A DNA stretch of 64,000 nucleotides from Pipra filicauda (Eukaryota; Chordata; Aves; Passeriformes; Pipridae): positions 6,820,001 to 6,884,000 of the forward strand of contig NW_024104421.1 of NCBI RefSeq assembly GCF_003945595.2, in the 5' to 3' direction. Both the position numbers and the translations under genes were made by a program. Positions within the stretch are counted from its first letter, which is position 1; every line of letters begins with the position of its first letter. A model generated the notes under the pieces. The model saw only the letters and a program-made list of their open reading frames with translations. It was not told where the DNA came from and did not search any database. Of this stretch, positions 62,101-64,000 are shown piece after piece.

Positions 62101-64000
62101 AACTTAAGTAAAATAAATTAATACAATCAAAAGATCAAAGGCTTGTGTTGGGTGTTTTCATTTTTACAAATGCCATCCAGCTTTAATTATTCATAATACT
62201 TCACAGTGCACTAGTAAATGCTGTCATATTTCATAAAATAATTAAGTCTTAGTAATAGAAACACCTCTACCATGCTCTATCTATTTAATATTTACTGAGA
62301 AGAGATGTGTGTGTTATGATCACTATCATGTCAGTAAATAAATGAAGCAAAAAAAATGAGGATATTGCTTATCCTTACATTTCTATTTTGGTCTAAAGCC
62401 CCATCTGTAGTCTCAGGTACTTATATGCTCATCAACAGTGACAAGGCTTGTGTAATCAAGGATTTCCCAGAACTTCTCTGCTATAACTTTTTCCCCTTCA
62501 AATGCAGTGATGAAACCAACTCTAATTATAACTCCTGTTACTTTTTGCCATGGCAGACAAGCAGTTATTGCTGATGCTGCAGGAGGAAAGGCCAGCTTGA
62601 TTCTTGGCTTCTGCTTGCAGAGGAAGGGTTGGGAAAGCACACAAGGCACATCCCAAACAGATTAATTTGGCAAGTCAGAGAGAAATAGCATCCAAGGAAA
62701 CTCAAACCACCTATTTTACATGGTGACATTTCTGAGTGGAACTGGACACAGCGAGCTATGAAAACCAGCACCTCCAGCCATTCCCAGTACTAAAAGGGAA
62801 ATGAATGGTTTCTTGCTCGGGCAAGACACCTTAGCCAAAGACAAAGCACCATAACTGAGCTGCCAAGCCCATTAGCAGCACAGGTCTCTGAAATGATTCG
62901 CTGTGGTCCCACTTTTGGAAACTCCTGAGTCACGTACGAGCAAGAATTCTAAAGCCTGCCACCCACTGCCTCAGTCAGGATTTCTCCACTTGGTCAAAAT
63001 GAAAACACATTTCTCTAGAAAAACTGTTCTCTGGTGACAAGTGTTTGCCAAATACCACTTGAGCTCTCACAAGAGGGCCATTAAAACTTACAACTGTATT
63101 TTTATTTCCAACGCCACTAATCAAGATTCCCTGGATTTATAAATAATAATTAATTAAGAAATTAAAAACCATTCGGTTTATTGATGGTTTCAGTTAGTTT
63201 GCTTTTTAGGTTATGTTGGTTGTTTTGGTTTTTTAGGATTTTTTTTGTTTGTGGTTTTTGGGGGGGATTTTTTATTTTTTTTTTTTTACTTTTACTATTT
63301 CTCTAGGCTTAAAGAATTAAATGACAAGATTGCATTTCAGATGAGTTTTTTAGAGCTGCAAATACCGGCAGGAAAACTGCAAGATAGAGCTTTATTTCCT
63401 CTTACCTTAGTTTTCATTGTGGAAATATTCTTATTGAGTATCCCTTTGGTATAATCTGAATTTCTCTTTATATAAAGCATTTCTTTGGGAAAGCATCTTT
63501 AATCTGTACTTTATCTAAAGGAGACCATGATGTTTCTCACAGGCATTTGCAGTGACAAAACAATAAAAATTACAAGGAAAGAAAAATTTACATAATAGCT
63601 TTGTGTCCAAATGTCTTGTAAATATCTACTGGGTCTAGAAATGTAGGAGGTTGATACTACTCCCCGAACTAAACTGTAGAAAGCATTTCTCTCTGGCAGA
63701 CGTACACATTTAATTCACTTTCTTTTTTTTTTCATTTGCCAACCTTTTCACAGCTGGCTGGGAAACCAAATTTTCGGTTCGATCAGTTTATGAGAAAAAA
63801 AAAAAAAAAGAATTTTTTTCATTTTGTGAGCCCATATTTCAGATTTTAAGCAGAGAAGCCAAAATGTTGTTAAGATACTTAATTCCCTATTTGCAGGGTA
63901 AAAACAAAAATTAGCCCTAAACTTGCTGCTTAGCTGCTGGCATTCTGATGTCAGCATCCCAGTCTTAAGTCAGCTGGCCTCATTTAACAGCATGAGGCTG
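59141..64000. other. Non-coding unique DNA, no gene seen
   Basis: No gene recognised. Frames are under 90 codons. The stretch at 60180-60730 is A/C-rich on the plus strand. Palindromic TTAATTAA lies at 63150-63157. A G/T-rich block occurs at 63181-63295 and an A15 run at 63795-63809. Nothing else was recognised up to the window end. Confidence 0.7.
63181..63295 (+). repeat. G/T-rich low-complexity block
   Basis: The plus strand is nearly all T and G, with repeated GGTT and GTTTTT words, a G7 run near 63260 and a T12 run near 63276. It resembles the block at 17561-17636 in composition. It has no coding content. Confidence 0.65.

Overview
This window looks like non-coding nuclear DNA from a bird. 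The direct evidence is two CR1 (chicken repeat 1) LINE 3' ends at 58131-58248 and 58817-59140. Both lie on the minus strand and read as the well-known avian CR1 tail in reverse complement. The sequence is moderately AT-rich and CpG-poor, has no CpG island, and shows no prokaryote-style gene packing. Passerine or another neoavian bird is a reasonable guess from the wording of the first CR1 copy, but I cannot prove the order or species.

I find no protein-coding gene, tRNA, rRNA or recognisable structured RNA. The longest open frame is about 190 codons (47874-48446, +) and the next about 166 codons (16961-17461, +). A rough stop-codon estimate gives one or two frames of this size by chance in 64 kb read in six frames. 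None of the translations resembles a family I recognise, and the longest one runs across a 61-bp tandem duplication. The window is therefore either intergenic (a gene desert) or inside a very long intron; the sequence alone does not say which.

Layout. 1-15 kb: unique AT-rich DNA with two copies of an old palindromic element ending in CAGCTG-type motifs (5108-5176 and 8455-8531). 15-16 kb: a long-armed inverted repeat built around AAGTAAGGTCA (15277-15369) and a homeodomain-type AT cluster (15852-15882). 16-29 kb: mostly featureless, with a C14 run at 27679. 29.1-29.6 kb: a cluster of GATA- and MEF2-like motifs. 33.8-34.4 kb: a strongly pyrimidine-rich, G-depleted strand. 43-49 kb: somewhat richer in GC, with several small tandem duplications. 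49549-49589: an almost perfect dyad with an X-box-like centre, the most striking regulatory-type candidate. 52-56 kb: long poly-A tracts. 58-59 kb: the two CR1 fragments. 59-64 kb: unique DNA ending in a G/T-rich stretch near 63.2 kb.

With no genes there is no operon or pathway to describe. If the window has a function, it is most likely cis-regulatory, and the candidates are listed as findings. All conservation statements are untested because no alignment could be run.
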